From the NCBI RefSeq assembly GCF_002831665.1, contig NZ_CP025118.1, positions 1,736,001 to 1,800,000 of the forward strand: a stretch of DNA of 64,000 nt. The letters run 5' to 3'. The notes under the pieces are model-generated. The model was not told where the DNA came from. It saw only the letters and a program-made list of their open reading frames with translations, and did no database searches. The stretch is from Lacinutrix sp. Bg11-31 (GTDB lineage: Bacteria; Bacteroidota; Bacteroidia; Flavobacteriales; Flavobacteriaceae). Both the position numbers and the translations under genes were made by a program. Numbering within the stretch: the stretch's first letter is position 1; each line of letters starts with the position of its first letter. Below are positions 8,810-16,563 of this stretch, piece by piece.

Positions 8810-9616
8810 ATGAAGCAACTACAAAACAAAACAGTGCTAATTACAGGTGGTGCTTCAGGAATTGGAAAAATTCTAGCACGCTTATTTCTTGAAAAACAAG
8901 CAACAGTTATTATTTGGGATATTAACGAAATAAATTTAAACGAAACCGTTTCTAAATTATCTTCAATAGGAAAAATTGTAGGTCATAAAGTCGATATTTC
9001 AAATGTTGAGCAAATTCAAAATGCAGCTAAAAAAGTAAAGCAAGATTATGGTAGTATTGATGTTCTAATAAATAATGCAGGCATTATTATAGGTAAATAT
9101 TTTAATGAACACACAACATTAGACATTACTAAAACAATGGCTATTAATGCTAATGCACCAATGCTTATTACTCATGAGTTTTTAGAAGGCATGATTACAA
9201 AAAACGCTGGTCATATTTGTAATATAGCATCTTCTGGAGGATTAATTTCTAATCCGAAAATGTCGGTTTACGCAGCAAGTAAATGGTCTTTAATTGGTTG
9301 GTCGGACAGTTTAAGGTTAGAAATGAAAAAGCTAAAAAAAGACATTTACGTCACCACCATAATGCCATACTACATAAATACAGGAATGTTTGATGGTGTA
9401 AAGTCTAAATTACCAATACTTGAACCTGAAACAGCTGCACTCACCATTTTAAAAGCCATTGAAAAAAAGAAAAGAATGGTAACTATTCCTGGATATATGT
9501 ACAGATTAGCAAGAATAGGACAAGCCCTCTTTTCTGTTAATTTTTTCGATTGGTTTGCTGGTAGTTTTCTTGGTATTTATGACACTATGGAAGAGTTTAT
9601 AGGTCGTAAAAAATAG
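8810..9616 (+). CDS. Short-chain dehydrogenase/reductase
   Basis: NAD(P)-dependent oxidoreductase of 268 residues with a classical SDR layout. The cofactor loop is TGGASGIG (12-19), NNAG lies at 88-91, the catalytic serine is in IASSGG (about 141), and Tyr154 and Lys158 form the YxxxK pair. An aspartate at the end of the second strand (WDIN) favours NAD. The C-terminus is extended with a hydrophobic patch (about 228-260), as in lipid-active, membrane-associated SDRs. The substrate is unknown. Confidence 0.9.
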   Translation: MKQLQNKTVLITGGASGIGKILARLFLEKQATVIIWDINEINLNETVSKLSSIGKIVGHKVDISNVEQIQNAAKKVKQDYGSIDVLINNAGIIIGKYFNEHTTLDITKTMAINANAPMLITHEFLEGMITKNAGHICNIASSGGLISNPKMSVYAASKWSLIGWSDSLRLEMKKLKKDIYVTTIMPYYINTGMFDGVKSKLPILEPETAALTILKAIEKKKRMVTIPGYMYRLARIGQALFSVNFFDWFAGSFLGIYDTMEEFIGRKK

Positions 9617-9747
9617 TGGTTAATTGTTAAGAAAAACGCCTTTGTTTTATCAAAAAAAACAGCTAACTTCGAAATTACTATAACTGCTGAGGTAAAACAT
9701 TTAAACGATTTCATATCAGAGTAGAAAGTTGGCAGTAAGCTTGAAAA

Positions 9748-9756
9748 AAATCCGTC
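9748..9756. repeat. Left copy of direct repeat AAATCCGTC flanking the two-gene islet
   Basis: The nonamer AAATCCGTC occurs here, 27 bp before the first islet gene. It recurs at 10998-11006, at the outer end of the palindrome that follows the second gene. The copies bound about 1.25 kb containing only the two unknown genes and the palindrome. This fits a recombination or insertion boundary, but a 9-nt match could also be chance. Confidence 0.45.
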
Positions 9757-9782
9757 TATGATTAAAAATTACGAATTAAATT

Positions 9783-10085
9783 ATGCCAAAGGATAAAAAG
9801 AAAAAATCTGAAAAGGAAATAAAATTCTTTGAAAGGACTTGGGTTCAGGCTGTTGGAGCAATTACTTCAATTGTCTTTCTTATTGGAGTTGGATATTCAG
9901 TAGGCATATTTAAGGGAGAAATCGATTGTAAAGTAGAAAGACTAGAAATTGACGAATTATATCAAGCCAAGATTGAAGAACACAAAGGAAAATGTAATGC
10001 TATAAAAATTGGAGATTTAGATAGTGGAATAAATGATATAGACGAGATTATTGATTTATTAAAAAAGGTAAAAGATGAAAAATAA
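9783..10085 (+). CDS. Unknown small membrane-anchored protein (islet gene 1)
   Basis: No family recognised. The 100-residue protein has a highly charged start (PKDKKKKSEKEIKFFERT), a single membrane helix (about 22-45, GAITSIVFLIGVGYSVGIF) and a charged, helical C-terminal part with two Cys (EIDCKVERLE, HKGKCNAIKI). By the positive-inside rule the N-terminus is cytoplasmic and the tail outside. Its last 11 nt overlap the start of the next gene, so the two are translated together. The pair lies between a housekeeping SDR gene and a DinB-like gene and looks acquired. Confidence 0.75.
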   Translation: MPKDKKKKSEKEIKFFERTWVQAVGAITSIVFLIGVGYSVGIFKGEIDCKVERLEIDELYQAKIEEHKGKCNAIKIGDLDSGINDIDEIIDLLKKVKDEK

Positions 10086-10800
10086 ATCAATCATATTTTT
10101 ATTAACGGTTGCAACAATTGTAAGTTTAATTTTGTTGTTAATATTAGGCAATTATATTTTTGAACTTGAGCATCAAGTTTCTAAAAAAAATGCAATTATA
10201 GAAAAGTCAATTAGAAATGACTCAATTATAGATGAGAAAACAAAAGAGTACGCTGATAAAATTGAAAAATTTGTAAACGATTGTAATTTCTACATTGACG
10301 GAAAAAAAATCTCACAGAAAGAAGTTTTGCGAATTGCGAATAAAACTTTAGATAACAATAATAAACTTAGAGACTCTTTAGCTCGACTAAAATTCATATT
10401 AAAGAATGCTAAACGTGACTATGGCATTTCATATAAAGTAACGAGAAATGGAGATACTTTAATATCGGCCAAATCCGTAACTAAAGCAGATACAGCGTTA
10501 GCATATTATCCTAAATTCAAAGAAATTGAAAACAAATATTACAAGACTTTAGATAGCTTGGAAATGTACAAATGGCAATCCGAATTAGTTAAAAACGATT
10601 ATGGGATTGAGTATAAAATTCGTAAAGAAGGTAAGAGTTTAAAATCAACAAGAATTTCAGAAACTAAAATAGATTCAGCACTTGTGTTGCTTAAATACTT
10701 TAGGCATAGATTATCTAAAGATGAAAATGGAGACTGGGAAATTGAAACTGATGCTGAATATCGTAGAGAGCAAAGGAAAAAAGAAAGAGCGAAAAACTAA
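10075..10800 (+). CDS. Unknown anchored coiled-coil protein with an internal duplication (islet gene 2)
   Basis: No family recognised. The 241-residue protein has an N-terminal membrane helix (about 5-28) followed by Lys/Glu-rich helix. A clear internal repeat occurs: RDYGISYKVTRNGDTL at 114-129 and NDYGIEYKIRKEGKSL at 174-189 are exactly 60 residues apart, each preceded by a DSL-containing helical stretch. The tail is strongly charged (REQRKKERAKN). The layout suggests an envelope-anchored protein with two copies of a small module. It overlaps islet gene 1 by 11 nt. Confidence 0.75.
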   Translation: MKNKSIIFLLTVATIVSLILLLILGNYIFELEHQVSKKNAIIEKSIRNDSIIDEKTKEYADKIEKFVNDCNFYIDGKKISQKEVLRIANKTLDNNNKLRDSLARLKFILKNAKRDYGISYKVTRNGDTLISAKSVTKADTALAYYPKFKEIENKYYKTLDSLEMYKWQSELVKNDYGIEYKIRKEGKSLKSTRISETKIDSALVLLKYFRHRLSKDENGDWEIETDAEYRREQRKKERAKN

Positions 10801-10824
10801 GCGGGAAAGCCTACTGGCAACAAC

Positions 10825-10997
10825 GTATAAAAACAATAGGGAAATTGGCACTTAACCCAATGTTTACAGCACTTTTCGAGGTTTATAAATTTTTAAATTT
10901 GGCTTATTGAGAAAAAAAATAATAAGTAAAATTTAAAAATTCGACTTGTGTTCAACCGAATGGTTCGTGCGTTTTTTCCGCCCTACTGTTCTTATAC
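10825..10997. repeat. Long bulged palindrome after the islet genes (attC-like shape)
   Basis: The outer arms (10825-10841 and 10981-10997) are complementary at 15 of 17 positions. The inner arms (10888-10908 and 10921-10941) pair at 19 of 21 around a 12-nt loop. A short GCAC/GTGC pair lies between them (10869-10872, 10967-10970). The 173-bp element starts 24 bp after the stop of islet gene 2 and has no coding capacity. It resembles a folded integron attC site in size and bulged shape, but the GTTRRRY and RYYYAAC cores are not seen. Confidence 0.65.
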
Positions 10998-11057
10998 AAA
11001 TCCGTCACAATAATTTCGAACTTAAAAAATTCAATTGAAATAAAAACAATTCAACAA

Positions 11058-11597
11058 CTACCAATTCTCTCTTTTCATCAACCGCTCAATATGCGCATAA
11101 TGATGATTAGAATGCCAAGCATAAACACCTAAGTTTTCATTTAAAGCAACAACCTCATTACCATCTGGATGAATAAACGTACGTTTTAAATCTTGAAAAG
11201 AAAGACCTTTTACAAAGTGTACCAATTTAGCATGGATTACTTTAATGTGTAATAGTGAGTTTTCTAAAGGTTCTTTATAATCGTGTTGTTGTGCCCAAGT
11301 ATTTTCATTGTAAGCCTTAATAACAGGATTATCTTCCGTCATTGCCCACTTAAAACGTGTGTAACTATTATGGTGGCTATCGCTAATATGGTGTACAACT
11401 TGCCTAACTGTCCATCCTTCTGGTCTATATAACGTATCGAGTTGTTTATTATTTAAGTTGGCAACTAGAGTTTCTAAACGGTTTGGAAACTGCTCTAAAA
11501 CAGAAATCCATTCTTGAATATGAGATTCGGTAATCTCTACAGGACAATGAAACTTTCCTATTGGATATTTTAAGTTTTCAAGTTCTTGGTTTGTCAT
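11058..11597 (-). CDS. YfiT-like DinB-family protein (putative bacillithiol transferase)
   Basis: Metal-dependent DinB-fold protein of 179 residues in the YfiT subgroup. The N-terminal LKYPIGKFHCP and the metal-site segments VVHHISDSHHN (67-77) and WHSNHHYAHI (161-170) are visible; three of these His residues form the metal site in the family. The core GWTVRQVVHHI is diagnostic. Subgroup annotation as a thiol-S-transferase or metal-dependent hydrolase is by homology; whether this organism makes bacillithiol cannot be seen here. Confidence 0.88.
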   Translation of the reverse strand: MTNQELENLKYPIGKFHCPVEITESHIQEWISVLEQFPNRLETLVANLNNKQLDTLYRPEGWTVRQVVHHISDSHHNSYTRFKWAMTEDNPVIKAYNENTWAQQHDYKEPLENSLLHIKVIHAKLVHFVKGLSFQDLKRTFIHPDGNEVVALNENLGVYAWHSNHHYAHIERLMKRENW

Positions 11598-11619
11598 TTT
11601 TTTTGTGTTAAATCGTTTA

Positions 11620-11685
11620 TCATTCCTGCGAAGACAAAAAGTTATGCTTTTCTATTACTATGGATTCCTGCCTTCGCAGGAATGA
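11620..11685. repeat. REP-like inverted repeat pair
   Basis: TCATTCCTGCGAAG (11620-11633) recurs inverted at 11672-11685. The second copy also forms its own hairpin (ATTCCTGC-CTTC-GCAGGAAT, 11664-11683). This unit type is found scattered between genes in many Flavobacteriia. It may help terminate the TPR lipoprotein transcript. Confidence 0.65.
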
Positions 11686-11692
11686 CAACAGA

Positions 11693-12388
11693 TTACTTGT
11701 TATTATAAGCAGCAATAAAACTTTTAGCACGTCTATTTCCTGTATTATATTTCAAGGCCATTTTATAGTTTTCTAAAGCCTGTAAAGTATCTCCACTTTT
11801 AGCATAAGCTTCGGCTAAACTATCGTAAACATTGTCACTTGTTGGATGTAATGCTGAATTTAATTTAAAAACTTCGATAGCATCTGTATAGTTTTTATCA
11901 TTGAGAAATTTATAACCAAGCCTATTAAAATCATATTGATTTAAAAAAGCACTTGTAGAATCTTCTTTTTGGATGGCTAAATAGCCTTCCAATGCTTTAT
12001 CGTATTCTTTATTTTTTAAATAGGTACTTGGTACTAGAACAGAGTCTGGTAATTTTTTATAATTATAAGTTATTTCTGCTTTTTCATCTTCGGAAATCTC
12101 AGAAATATAAAACACTTCGGTTTCAGGATGCTTCAAGAATTGAATTTTCTTATTCATTTCCTTTACAAAATAGGTGTTTTTATCTAAATATATAGGTTCT
12201 ATTTTTTCTGCTCCTCTCCATTTTAAAAAGAGTTCGTTATTTTCAAAATAAACCTCTATTACTTCATTTGTATTAAACAAATAGCGTCCAGTAGTGTCTT
12301 TAATAAATCCTGGCGAATAATTTGCTGCTTTGCCACAAGATAATATTAGCGCAAATAGTAAAGTGTAAATAAAGACTTTGGTTTTCAT
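11693..12388 (-). CDS. TPR-repeat lipoprotein
   Basis: Predicted lipoprotein of 231 residues. The signal peptide ends at ILSC (Cys18). A beta-rich middle part without recognised family covers about 20-120 (VYFENNELFLKWRGAE, VFYISEISEDEKAEI). Two to three tetratricopeptide units lie at about 125-228, including YDFNRLGYKFLNDKNYTDAI and AYAKSGDTLQALENYKMA. The TPR part probably mediates protein contact at the periplasmic face. The gene is preceded by the PPIase terminator and followed by the REP-like repeat, so it is likely transcribed alone. Confidence 0.82.
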   Translation of the reverse strand: MKTKVFIYTLLFALILSCGKAANYSPGFIKDTTGRYLFNTNEVIEVYFENNELFLKWRGAEKIEPIYLDKNTYFVKEMNKKIQFLKHPETEVFYISEISEDEKAEITYNYKKLPDSVLVPSTYLKNKEYDKALEGYLAIQKEDSTSAFLNQYDFNRLGYKFLNDKNYTDAIEVFKLNSALHPTSDNVYDSLAEAYAKSGDTLQALENYKMALKYNTGNRRAKSFIAAYNNK

Positions 12389-12437
12389 TTTTGGTGGTTT
12401 TTTGATTGATTGAATAAAAATACTAAATGTTGCGCAT

Positions 12438-12468
12438 AAAAAAACGCCTCATATATATGAGACGTTTT
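12438..12468 (-). terminator. Terminator downstream of the peptidyl-prolyl isomerase
   Basis: An imperfect palindrome (12441-12468) has outer AAAACG/CGTTTT arms and an inner CTCATATATATGAG core. On the minus strand it is followed by seven T. It lies about 110 bp beyond the isomerase stop. Confidence 0.7.
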
Positions 12469-12481
12469 AGAATTATATTTG

Positions 12482-12572
12482 TTACTAAATTTTAGTAATA
12501 ACTTTTATTTAATGAGATACTCACTTTAGTGAGCATAAGCGATTCACTACTTTTTTTTTATAAAAAAGTGGT
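12482..12572. repeat. Cluster of short palindromes between the isomerase stop and its terminator
   Basis: Three palindromes lie in a row. They are TTACTAAA-T-TTTAGTAA (12482-12498), CTCAC-TTTA-GTGAG (12520-12533) and an A/T-rich CACT...AGTG structure (about 12545-12570). They would fold in the isomerase mRNA 3' end and may protect it; no protein-coding content is seen. Confidence 0.5.
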
Positions 12573-12579
12573 AATCTGC

Positions 12580-13512
12580 TTATTTTACTGCCATTAATTC
12601 TACATCGAAAATTAAAGTTGCATCTGGTGGTATTGCTCCTCCTGCTCCTCTAGATCCATATCCTAAATCACTTGGTATAACAAAACGTGCTTTATCTCCT
12701 ACTTTAAGTAAGCTAACACCTTCGTCCCAACCAGCAATTACTTGTCCCATTCCTAGAGCAAAGTCAATTGGCTCGTTACGTTTGTAAGAAGAATCGAAAA
12801 CAGTACCATCTGTTAAACTTCCTTTATAATGTACAGAAACTGTTTTTCCTTTTTCTGCTTGAACACCTGTTCCTTTTTGAAGAATTTGGTAACGTAATCC
12901 GCTTTCTGTTTGGTCGAAACCTGCTGAGTACTTATCTAATTCTGCTACTTTTTCTGCTCTTTCTGCTGCTGCTCTTTTTTCGCGAGAACCTTCAAATGTT
13001 CTAAAAGCTTCGATAGCATTAAATTTTTCTGCGGAATTACCTACTCTTACAATTTCCATAGTTTCAATAGAATCTCCTTGAGCAATAGCATCAACAATAT
13101 CTTGTCCTTCTATTACATTACCAAATACAGTATGATTACCATCTAACCAATCTGTAGCAATGTGAGTTATAAAAAACTGACTTCCGTTAGTTCCAGGTCC
13201 AGAATTTGCCATAGACAATATTCCAGGTCCACTATGTTTTAAATCTGGATGAAACTCATCGTCAAATTTATAACCAGGATTTCCAGTTCCAGCGCCTTGT
13301 GGACAACCACCTTGAACCATAAAATCTGCAATTACTCTATGAAATTTTAAACCATCATAATAAGGAGTTCCTTGAGGCTTAGCCGTGTTCTCCATATTTC
13401 CTTCTGCTAAAGCAACAAAATTACCTACTGTACCAGGAGTTTTTTTAAATTCTAGATTTACTAAAATAGTACCTTTATTCGTGTTAAATTTTGCGTATAA
13501 ACCGTCTTGCAT
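12580..13512 (-). CDS. Dual-family peptidyl-prolyl isomerase: cyclophilin fused to FKBP
   Basis: Prolyl isomerase of 310 residues. The cyclophilin domain (about 8-165) has the active-site stretches [21 protein letters not shown] and the [10 protein letters not shown] loop with its Trp. A charged helical linker (about 180-205) precedes the FKBP domain (about 222-310) with [23 protein letters not shown] and [13 protein letters not shown]. Both catalytic sites look complete. An in-frame ATG 22 codons upstream is rejected because a -7 element lies inside that extension, so transcription starts after it. No signal peptide is seen, so the protein is cytoplasmic. Such fusions are known in Flavobacterium. 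Confidence 0.93.
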   Translation of the reverse strand: MQDGLYAKFNTNKGTILVNLEFKKTPGTVGNFVALAEGNMENTAKPQGTPYYDGLKFHRVIADFMVQGGCPQGAGTGNPGYKFDDEFHPDLKHSGPGILSMANSGPGTNGSQFFITHIATDWLDGNHTVFGNVIEGQDIVDAIAQGDSIETMEIVRVGNSAEKFNAIEAFRTFEGSREKRAAAERAEKVAELDKYSAGFDQTESGLRYQILQKGTGVQAEKGKTVSVHYKGSLTDGTVFDSSYKRNEPIDFALGMGQVIAGWDEGVSLLKVGDKARFVIPSDLGYGSRGAGGAIPPDATLIFDVELMAVK

Positions 13513-13534
13513 TGTCTTATTTTTTAATGAGGTG

Positions 13535-13542
13535 CAAAGATA
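13535..13542 (-). promoter_or_regulatory. -7 element that fixes the start of the isomerase
   Basis: The minus strand reads TATCTTTG followed by CACC, a typical Bacteroidota -7 element. Transcription should start near 13528, 16 nt before the ATG at 13512 and after the alternative ATG at 13578. Confidence 0.65.
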
Positions 13543-13623
13543 GGAAGAAGTTAAAAATTTTAAGTAATGAGTTAACAATTTTTTTCAAGTCTGAATTATT
13601 AAGTTAATTATGATGAATTTTAT

Positions 13624-13631
13624 TAGCTTTG
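13624..13631 (+). promoter_or_regulatory. -7 element for the 144-residue unknown protein
   Basis: TAGCTTTG matches TAnnTTTG and lies 21 nt before the ATG. No clear -33 TTG is seen. Confidence 0.5.
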
Positions 13632-13652
13632 AAATTAAATTAAAAATAAAGT

Positions 13653-14087
13653 ATGGGTGTTTTTGGAAAGTTATTTGGAAGTAAACAAATTGAGAATAAA
13701 GAAGAAGACGAAAAATATATTGAATCTATAATTACCTCTGGAGATGGAGAACCTCTTGCTGTTTCTACTAGTAATGTTATGTATGCTGGATACAACGAAC
13801 TTGGTGGTTACTACTATTTACAAACTTTTACTATTGGTCGTTTAAAAACTAAAACTAAAAATGGCGCTAAATTACTTATTGAAGGTAATGACTATACTTT
13901 AAGTTTAAACTCTGATATGCTTGAGTTTGAATGCGATCCTGCACATCCCTTAAAAGGTTATGTTACTAAAATAGATTTTGAAATTGAAAAATCTGCGGTC
14001 GAAAAACTTAAGAAGTCTACAATGAAGCAGGTTACGCTTTCAGTAATGAAAAAAGAAGTTGTTTTTACTGTATATAATAAGGAGTAA
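13653..14087 (+). CDS. Unknown conserved-looking cytoplasmic protein
   Basis: No family recognised. The 144-residue protein starts with MGVFGKLFGSKQ, an amphipathic Gly/Phe/Lys stretch that could touch the membrane. A beta-rich body follows (SNVMYAGYNELGGYYYLQTF, GAKLLIEGNDYTL, MLEFECDPAH). It has no signal peptide, membrane helix or catalytic motif. It has its own -7 element and shares the downstream terminator with recQ. Its codon and base use resemble its neighbours, so it is likely a native gene. Confidence 0.75.
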   Translation: MGVFGKLFGSKQIENKEEDEKYIESIITSGDGEPLAVSTSNVMYAGYNELGGYYYLQTFTIGRLKTKTKNGAKLLIEGNDYTLSLNSDMLEFECDPAHPLKGYVTKIDFEIEKSAVEKLKKSTMKQVTLSVMKKEVVFTVYNKE

Positions 14088-14129
14088 AAAAAATCACTCT
14101 TGATTTTTAAAGAAGAAACCAAGAGTGAT
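14086..14129. terminator. recQ terminator, shared with the convergent unknown gene
   Basis: A perfect 10-bp inverted repeat (ATCACTCTTG / CAAGAGTGAT; 14093-14102 and 14120-14129) has a 17-nt loop. On the minus strand it is followed by eight T, so recQ is the main target. The plus-strand gene ends 5 nt before the stem. Confidence 0.8.
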
Positions 14130-14155
14130 ATATTATTTACATAAAGTATTAGTAT

Positions 14156-16348
14156 TTAATTTGCCACCTCGCTAATAAATTTAATACGGTAGAGACGTAA
14201 TTCTTCGTCATCATAATCGCCATCAAACTCATCTATAGCAACGTCTATTTTATCGGTTTCAGATTCCATAAAATAGTCATACAGTTCCTCTTGTTGATCT
14301 TCATCTAATAAATCGTCAATCCAATAATTAATATTAAGCTTGGTTCCAGAAAAGACAATGGCTTCCATTTCTTTAATAAAATCATTCATTTGCATACCTT
14401 TAGCAGACGAAATATCTGTTAATGGTAATTTTCTATCCACATTCTGGATAATATATAATTTTAAACCAGAATTAGTACCAGTAGATTTAACAATAAAATC
14501 GTCTGGTCTCATGATATCGTTTTCTTCAACGTACTTACCTATTAAAGCAACAAAATCTTTACCATACTTTTTAGCTTTTCCTTCTCCAACACCATGAACG
14601 TTTGAGAGTTCGGCAACAGTAATTGGATACTTTAAAGCCATGTCTTCTAAAGAAGGATCTTGAAAAATAACAAAAGGAGGAACTCCAAGTTTTTTTGCAT
14701 TCGATTTCCTTAAATCTTTTAGCATTTTCATTAATGCCACATCTACTACTGCTCCTCCACCTTTGGCAGCTGTAACAATATTATTGTTATGAGCCTCGTC
14801 GAAAGTATGGTCTTCTGTCATCATAAACGAAGAAGGCTTTTTAATAAAAGCTTTTCCTGCGTCTGTTAATTTAACAACACCATAAGTTTCTATATCTTTT
14901 TTTAGATAACCTGCTACTAATACTTGACGTAGCAGTGCCATCCAATACTTATTATCTCTATGTTTTCCGTTACCAAAATAAGGCTGAGCATCTGTTTTAT
15001 GTGAACTAATCATTGCGTTAGAAGTACCAACAATCACACATACCAAATCTTTAGATTTATAAGTTTCGTTTGTAGCTTGCACTACTTCTAGAAGTATAAC
15101 AGCATCGTCTTTTGCTTCATTTTGTTTTTTAGGATGGCGCATATTATCATCCATGTCTCCACCACCTCCAGTTTCGTTACTAAATTCTTCACCAAAATAA
15201 TGAAGAATAAATTTTCGTCTAGAAATAGATGTTTCACAATAGGCAACAACCTCTTGTAATAATGCATGACCAATTTCCTGCTCGGCAACTGGTTTTCCAG
15301 ACATAAATTTTTCAAGTTTTTCTATGTCCTTATATGCATAATAAGCTAAACAATGGCCTTCTCCACCATCTCGTCCAGCACGTCCAGTTTCTTGGTAGTA
15401 ACTTTCTATACTTTTTGGAATATCGTGATGGATTACAAAACGTACATCTGGTTTATCGATTCCCATTCCAAAAGCAATGGTAGCAACAATAACGTCTACA
15501 TCTTCCATTAAGAACATATCTTGATGTTTTGCTCTTGTTTTTGCATCTAATCCTGCGTGATAAGGCAATGCTTTAATACCATTAACTTGTAAAACTTGAG
15601 CTAACTCTGTAACACGTTTTCTACTTAAACAGTATATAATCCCAGTTTTTCCTTCGTTTTGCTTTACAAAACGAATAATATCTGAATCTACGGTTTTTGT
15701 CTTCGGACGGATTTCGTAATATAAATTAGGCCTATTAAATGATGCTTTAAAAGTTGTAGCATCTGGCATTCCTAAATTCTTAAGTATATCTTCTTGAACT
15801 TTTGGAGTTGCAGTAGCAGTAAGACCAATAATTGGAATATTGTCACCAATACGTTGAATTATAGTACGTAAATTCCTGTACTCTGGTCTAAAGTCGTGTC
15901 CCCATTCACTAATACAATGGGCTTCATCTACAGCCATAAAAGAAATTTTTACAGTACGCAAAAATTCTACGTTCTCTTCTTTTGTTAGCGATTCTGGTGC
16001 TACATAAAGTAACTTGGTTATTCCATTAGTAATATCTTCTTTTACTTGTTTTATTTCCGTTTTATTTAAAGACGAATTTAAAACATGCGCAACACCATGT
16101 TGATCTGAAATACCACGAATGGCATCTACTTGATTTTTCATTAAGGCAATTAAAGGAGAAACTACAATAGCTGTTCCTTCTTGCATAAGCGCAGGAAGTT
16201 GGTAGCATAAGGATTTTCCGCCTCCAGTAGGCATAATAACGAATGTGTTATTTTGAGATAAAATACTTTCGATAACGGTTTCTTGTAATCCTTTGAATTC
16301 ACTAAAACCGAAATACTTTTTTAGGGCAGCACGTATTTGACTTTTCAC
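14156..16348 (-). CDS. recQ: RecQ DNA helicase
   Basis: 3'-5' DNA helicase for recombination and fork repair, 730 residues. Motif I is TGGGKS (41-46), motif II is DEAH (141-144) with the RecQ aromatic loop CISEWGHDFRPEYR, and motif VI is YYQETGRAGRDGGEG. RQC and HRDC domains follow; the HRDC-like part is near 525-610. The zinc-binding region of RQC, where E. coli RecQ has clustered cysteines, here reads HYFGEEFSNETGGGGDMDD with no cysteine cluster. An acidic C-terminal tail follows. The gene is monocistronic with a good terminator. Confidence 0.95.
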   Translation of the reverse strand: MKSQIRAALKKYFGFSEFKGLQETVIESILSQNNTFVIMPTGGGKSLCYQLPALMQEGTAIVVSPLIALMKNQVDAIRGISDQHGVAHVLNSSLNKTEIKQVKEDITNGITKLLYVAPESLTKEENVEFLRTVKISFMAVDEAHCISEWGHDFRPEYRNLRTIIQRIGDNIPIIGLTATATPKVQEDILKNLGMPDATTFKASFNRPNLYYEIRPKTKTVDSDIIRFVKQNEGKTGIIYCLSRKRVTELAQVLQVNGIKALPYHAGLDAKTRAKHQDMFLMEDVDVIVATIAFGMGIDKPDVRFVIHHDIPKSIESYYQETGRAGRDGGEGHCLAYYAYKDIEKLEKFMSGKPVAEQEIGHALLQEVVAYCETSISRRKFILHYFGEEFSNETGGGGDMDDNMRHPKKQNEAKDDAVILLEVVQATNETYKSKDLVCVIVGTSNAMISSHKTDAQPYFGNGKHRDNKYWMALLRQVLVAGYLKKDIETYGVVKLTDAGKAFIKKPSSFMMTEDHTFDEAHNNNIVTAAKGGGAVVDVALMKMLKDLRKSNAKKLGVPPFVIFQDPSLEDMALKYPITVAELSNVHGVGEGKAKKYGKDFVALIGKYVEENDIMRPDDFIVKSTGTNSGLKLYIIQNVDRKLPLTDISSAKGMQMNDFIKEMEAIVFSGTKLNINYWIDDLLDEDQQEELYDYFMESETDKIDVAIDEFDGDYDDEELRLYRIKFISEVAN

Positions 16349-16563
16349 AGTTTATTTTAAGCAGTTAATTATTTACACATTTACAATGTAGGCAAAACAA
16401 CTTCTAAAATCAACACTATTAGTAAGAAGAATTAAAGCTTTACTTTTAATTTTTCGCTAAATTTGTCGAGATTATCAACAATCACGAAATCGAAGTTATT
16501 TTACGCAACTTTTAAAGATAACAAAATCTTTTCAATTGCTACCTAATCTTAAAATGATATATT

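Noticed and set aside
9783..10800. Islet genes as a toxin-antitoxin, phage-defence or immunity pair
   Set aside because: Neither protein shows a nuclease, kinase, NTPase, HTH, TIR or other effector motif. Two membrane-anchored helical proteins do not by themselves support that claim.
10801..11057. Palindrome as a true class-1-type integron attC site
   Set aside because: The GTTRRRY/RYYYAAC cores are not present and no tyrosine-recombinase integrase is in the window; only the shape is similar.
12768..13004. Open frame on the plus strand opposite the isomerase
   Set aside because: It is antisense to a well-conserved gene, Phe/Leu-rich from A/G-rich codons on the other strand, and has no family match.
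13513..13578. Twenty-two extra N-terminal codons for the isomerase
   Set aside because: A good -7 element (13535-13542) lies inside the extension, so the mRNA would start after that ATG. The extension is not part of a cyclophilin fold.
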